Origin: Seriola aureovittata
Taxonomy: Eukaryota > Chordata > Actinopteri > Carangiformes > Carangidae
Direction of reading: 5' to 3'
NCBI RefSeq assembly: GCF_021018895.1
Contig: NC_079364.1
Span: 29,620,701-29,684,700 of the forward strand
Length of the DNA stretch: 64,000 bases
A program made the translations under genes and the position numbers. The notes under the pieces are model-generated. The model did not search any database, was not told where the DNA came from, and worked only from the letters and a program-made list of their open reading frames with translations. Positions 60,780 through 64,000 of the stretch are shown in pieces. Position 1 is the first letter of the stretch; each line of letters opens with the position of its first letter.

Positions 60780-61580
60780 TGTGAGCTATGTCCAAAAATG
60801 TGTTTTGTGAGGTCACAGTGAATCTTTGACCACCAAATTCTAATCAGTTCGTCTTTGAGTCCAAGTGAATGTTTATGCGCAATCTCAAAAAATTCCCTCA
60901 AGCCGGAACTGAGATATCACATTCAAGAGGCCAAAACGGTGTTTTGTGCATAGACTGTAAATAAAGATGGACGTAGCATCGGTGACGTCACCCATAGGTT
61001 TCTAAAGAGTGGTTTTGAAGCTCAGAATGAGCTGCTCCAACATCGCCATCTTGGCAGTGCCTGATTCCACCCAACTCCCAGCTGATCGTAAAATGGAGAA
61101 AGAGGTGGGGTGTGTGTGTGTGTGTGGAGCCGAGACTCCGGTCCACGCCGGTTTGTGACAAGCACGCACTCACCCACCTCTCACTCAAAGCGGCCAAACC
61201 CTAAATTAAGCACAACTTTAAGCCATAAAATCTGATGGGTGAGTTGACTCCCCGGTCAGTTGTCATGAAGGGAGAAATCGGTTAAAACCGTTTTTTGTAC
61301 CAGGACTGACTCGCTTTTGGAGCCAGCCTCAATTAGCTATTTGAGGAACTGCAGGGCAGTGGAGGCTACCGCATGGTTTTGTGAGGTCACAGTGACCTTG
61401 ACCTTTGACTACCAAAATCTAATCAGTTCATCATTGAGTCTAAGTGAGCGTTTGTGCCAAATTTAAAGAAATTCCCTCTTGTTGTTCCCGGGATATCACA
61501 TTCACTAGAATGGGACAGATGTATGGACGAACGGACAACCCAAAATGCCTCTGGCTTCAGCTGTCACCAGCATGGAGGCA
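60780..61580 (+). repeat. Teleost tandem-module repeat interrupted by an insertion
   Basis: GTTTTGTGAGGTCACAGTGA and ACCAAATTCTAATCAGTTCG (60800-60850) repeat as GTGAGGTCACAGTGACC and ACCAAAATCTAATCAGTTCA (61381-61432). Each is followed by GAGATATCACATTCA or GGATATCACATTCACTAGAA. The downstream end GGACGAACGGACAACCC, AATGCCTCTGGC is the known tail of this family. Confidence 0.7.
60949..61375 (+). mobile_element. Inserted repeat element (427 bp) with possible 8-bp target duplication
   Basis: It starts CATAGACTGTAAATAAAGAT / GGACGTAGCATCGGTGACGT, a fish repeat start I recognise. GTTTTGTG flanks it on both sides (60941-60948 and 61376-61383). Related sequence in the opposite orientation is at 37740-38060. 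Confidence 0.6.
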
Positions 61581-61820
61581 TAAAAAGAAAACGAAAGAGC
61601 GCAGCAGACAGGGGAGGAGATAAGAGGAGATATGGATGGACAGAAGCTGGAGAGAGGAAAGGAGGGGGATAGTGAAAGGAAAAGACACAAGAGGATAAGA
61701 GAAGAGGCGACAGGAAGAAAAATGAACGACAAGGTAAAGGAAAGGAGGAATGAGGACTGAAACAGGGAGGAGAGAGTGGGAGAGGAAGGACAGAAGCAAG
61801 CGAAGAAAGAAGAGAAGCAC

Positions 61821-61922
61821 CTTGGCCAGGTAGTTGATGGTGAAGGTGAGGAGGAGAACCATGGCACTGTGGAGAAGCAGTTTGCCCAGACGAACCAGCA
61901 GGCTTCCTGTCTTCAGACCAGA
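61821..61922 (-). CDS. dpy19l3: dpy19l3 exon (membrane helix) with weak donor
   Basis: 102 bp, 34 codons, phase 0 at both ends. Acceptor CTCTGATCACACAG|TCT; donor GCCAAG|GTGCTT, which departs from GTRAGT at several positions. It encodes SGLKTGSLLVRLGKLLLHSA and MVLLLTFTINYLAK, a transmembrane segment followed by the next exon's KALQL. Confidence 0.88.
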
Positions 61923-63464
61923 CTGTGTGATCAGAGATTAGTGAGTACATCTGTTTTATTCTCAATGCAGTTTGACATTTAGAAATTTCACCTGCAAACA
62001 CATGGTGTTAGGTACATGCATCTCTATGTTAATCAAGATATTAAACACTGACACTGTCTGCCATGGCCAACATGATATTATCAGGTGATAAAATATTAAC
62101 AAGCCACTTTAACCCAGAGGTGTTTAAAGTCAATCTCCCACAAGTTAAGTCTAACTAAACTTTGTGTTTTGAATTCTAAGACACCATGCACTCGTGACTT
62201 TTTGAATCCATTTGTCTTCATCTATCAACATTTGTCTAGTTATCAAGTTAATAAATAAATAACAAATTTTGCAGGCTGAGAAGACAGAAACATCACAGTT
62301 TGGTCACAACCTTTCAAAACCTGACAATGAGAGGAGAAGATATGAAATGATGATTAAATATGTATCTGACACACTGAAAAAACAACTATAGCCTACTGAG
62401 TTGGGATAAACCATTTTTCATGAGCTATTTGTTCTAAGGTTCTGATTCAGAACTATTCAGTTGATTAATTTAATATCGAATGATATGAATGAAAGTTTAA
62501 CTGAAGCTAATGTAAAGCAGCCAGATCTTTTGACTAGAGAAGTTTTGCCACTGTTCGTCTAACTATGCTACAAGCACAGAAAACAGCTTGCACATTAACA
62601 GGACAGCAGCCAACTTTCTCATTTCAGCCATTGACACTCAAGAGCTGTAATTTGTTTTTGAAGATGTTTTTCATTTAAACCAGCACAAAGATAAAAAATT
62701 AGAAATTTGCTTCCCTGAGATGCTGGTCTGCAAGTGATAATGTGCTGGTCTGCATGGCTAAATACATCTTTCCCTCTTGCTTATGTAACATGATTGGCTG
62801 CCGTTACACTGATTCAAAGTTCAATCTGTTGTCAGGAAGATGACAAGTTGATACACTGCCAAATGACAAATTTTAATATTTCAAGTCATTCAAGTCATTC
62901 CAAGTCAGAGGGTTCAAGCCCAAGTAAAGTCATGAGTTGTTGGCGTGAAACTCTATCACATTCATAATTCAAGTCTCTTGAGTCCAAGTCACATGACTCC
63001 AGTCGAAACTTCTAAACATGTTAGAATAATCTATAAATGCCCGTGAAAGTGAAATCTTTCTCTCCCTGTTTCCTCCATCTTTCCTTCCATTCCTCTTTCA
63101 TTCTGTCATATTAAATGTTTCTGTAATTGCTACTGTGATAAGATCTGATTTAACTAGATTAGATTTGGACCTAAAAGAAATATGTGTCTCCAGCATACAA
63201 ATTGGAATTATCTCCTGCAAAAACTGAATACAGCACAGGCCTCCTCACATCAGTGCAGGTTAATCTTGCATCTGTGTTTTGTAAGCAGGCTACCACCACT
63301 GTCTGGATCTTTTTCTGTGAGACTCTGATTCACTTTTCATGTGATATTAATTATTAATGTTACATATTCCTGCCTTTTCTGATTTTCAGCTCTACTTTTA
63401 TTCTTTGTATCTACCACACACACACACACACACACACACACCCACACACACACCCACACACCCC

Positions 63465-63551
<87 letters not shown>

Positions 63552-63975
63552 GCTTTATCTCAACAGGGCTGTCTATGTGCTGGAGAATAGTTTGGCTGCA
63601 CACATTATCATTATGCTATACAGGGAAAAATGTTCTAGCTTGTCAGTATTTCTTTAAACCAATCAAAATCGTGTAGGGTGGCACTACGTGCAGGATGGTG
63701 TCCCTGCAAAATAGTGTTGAGGAGAACTTGTTCTGGTACTGTAAAAGACCAGCAGTATGTCAAATGTGGGGTTGCACGATGCTATTTTCAGCGTGTCGGT
63801 TGCTAGCTTTGAGGTTGTTGTTGTTTCCCATAGTGGTGGGGATTTTGAAAACAGTAACAGGCAGATAGCGGAGGGGGAGGGGATTGCCACATGAGACAAG
63901 GGGTCAATGGCAGGCTTATACCCACAGTCTACATCCTGTGAGTCAGACTACACACACACACACATACACACTAAC
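61923..63975 (-). other. dpy19l3: dpy19l3 intron (2.05 kb)
   Basis: No exon. A long CA-rich array (63416-63549) and CA repeats next to the donor (63950-63970). Confidence 0.87.
63416..63549. repeat. (CA)n microsatellite with CCC interruptions
   Basis: About 134 bp, imperfect in the left third. Confidence 0.97.
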
Positions 63976-64000
63976 CTGGCAGTGTCTGATGAAGAGTGCA
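63976..64000 (-). CDS. dpy19l3: dpy19l3 exon, partial (cut by window end)
   Basis: The 3' 25 bp of an exon: reading ALFIRHCQ in phase 0 before the donor GCCAG|GTTAGT, which joins SGLKTGSL. Short, so the call rests on phase, donor and fit with the downstream exon. Confidence 0.75.

Larger units (their letters stand above)
60206..61820 (-). other. dpy19l3: dpy19l3 intron (1.6 kb)
   Basis: Holds the (CA)n at 60212-60255, a GGA-rich stretch (about 60370-60420), two modules of a teleost repeat (60780-60945 and 61376-61580), and an element inserted between them (60949-61375). Confidence 0.9.
23266..64000 (-). other. dpy19l3: dpy19l3 gene span (3' part; 11 coding exons, 5' end cut by window)
   Basis: DPY19-like 3 is a multi-pass ER membrane C-mannosyltransferase that uses dolichol-phosphate-mannose to attach mannose to tryptophan of WxxW motifs, known from thrombospondin repeats and R-spondin. 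Eleven exons joined in phase give about 411 C-terminal residues; the human protein is about 716, so the N-terminal catalytic part lies beyond 64000. Exons in transcript order: 63976-64000 (cut), 61821-61922, 60132-60205, 59202-59360, 56843-56974 (or 56971), 52051-52162, 50803-50859, 50365-50447, 33717-33849, 26745-26903, 23266-23469. Diagnostic blocks are [58 protein letters not shown] and MDGPGENDPDL, which match my memory of DPY19L3 rather than L1/L2 (whose end has a CSMLEIWD block). No frameshift or stop interrupts it. Confidence 0.93.

Noticed and set aside
61505..62001. Overlapping minus-strand frames of 101-145 codons around the dpy19l3 exon at 61821
   Set aside because: Only 61821-61922 is bounded by splice sites and continues the DPY19L3 reading; the rest is intron, GA-rich on +.
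1..64000. CRISPR arrays, bacterial operons, phage or plasmid modules
   Set aside because: No regularly spaced repeats, no Shine-Dalgarno-led gene strings; the window is vertebrate in every respect.

Overview
The window is vertebrate nuclear DNA, almost certainly from a ray-finned (teleost, percomorph-like) fish. The evidence is short exons with canonical GT..AG introns, very many (CA)n/(GT)n microsatellites, and several interspersed repeats I recognise as teleost families (hAT- and TTAA-type MITEs, a tRNA-derived SINE, Tc1-like, L1-like and Ty3/gypsy fossils). There are no prokaryotic genes, and most long open frames are repeat translations or antisense shadows.

Two protein-coding genes are present, arranged tail to tail, and both are cut by the window ends. 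On the + strand, 13088-13242 and 15154-15765 are the last two coding exons of a cadherin: the membrane-exit/p120-catenin-binding exon and the beta-catenin-binding tail. The tail most resembles vertebrate type III (Hz-/neural-cadherin-like) proteins. Positions 1-13087 are then upstream intron; I found no other exon there. A GC-poor 3' UTR follows, with AATAAA signals near 18490 and 18640.

On the - strand, eleven exons running from 64000 (cut) down to 23266 encode the C-terminal ~411 residues of DPY19L3, an ER multi-pass protein C-mannosyltransferase. Exon phases join without a break. Its introns range from 355 bp to 16.5 kb and hold nearly all the mobile elements. Between the two stop codons (15766-23265) lie the two 3' UTRs. 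Minus-strand AATAAA candidates sit at 18791, 19583 and 22655; the first two lie in a duplicated ~65 bp segment.

The most interesting signals are: (i) long (UG)n tracts, in the sense RNA of both genes, at three 3' splice sites, one replacing the polypyrimidine tract; (ii) a NAGNAG acceptor in dpy19l3; (iii) the duplicated minus-strand poly(A) region at the convergent ends; (iv) datable nested insertions; (v) a 34-bp perfect palindrome, a 17-bp-arm hairpin and a 121-bp alternating purine-pyrimidine run. I found no evidence of an unknown multi-gene system.
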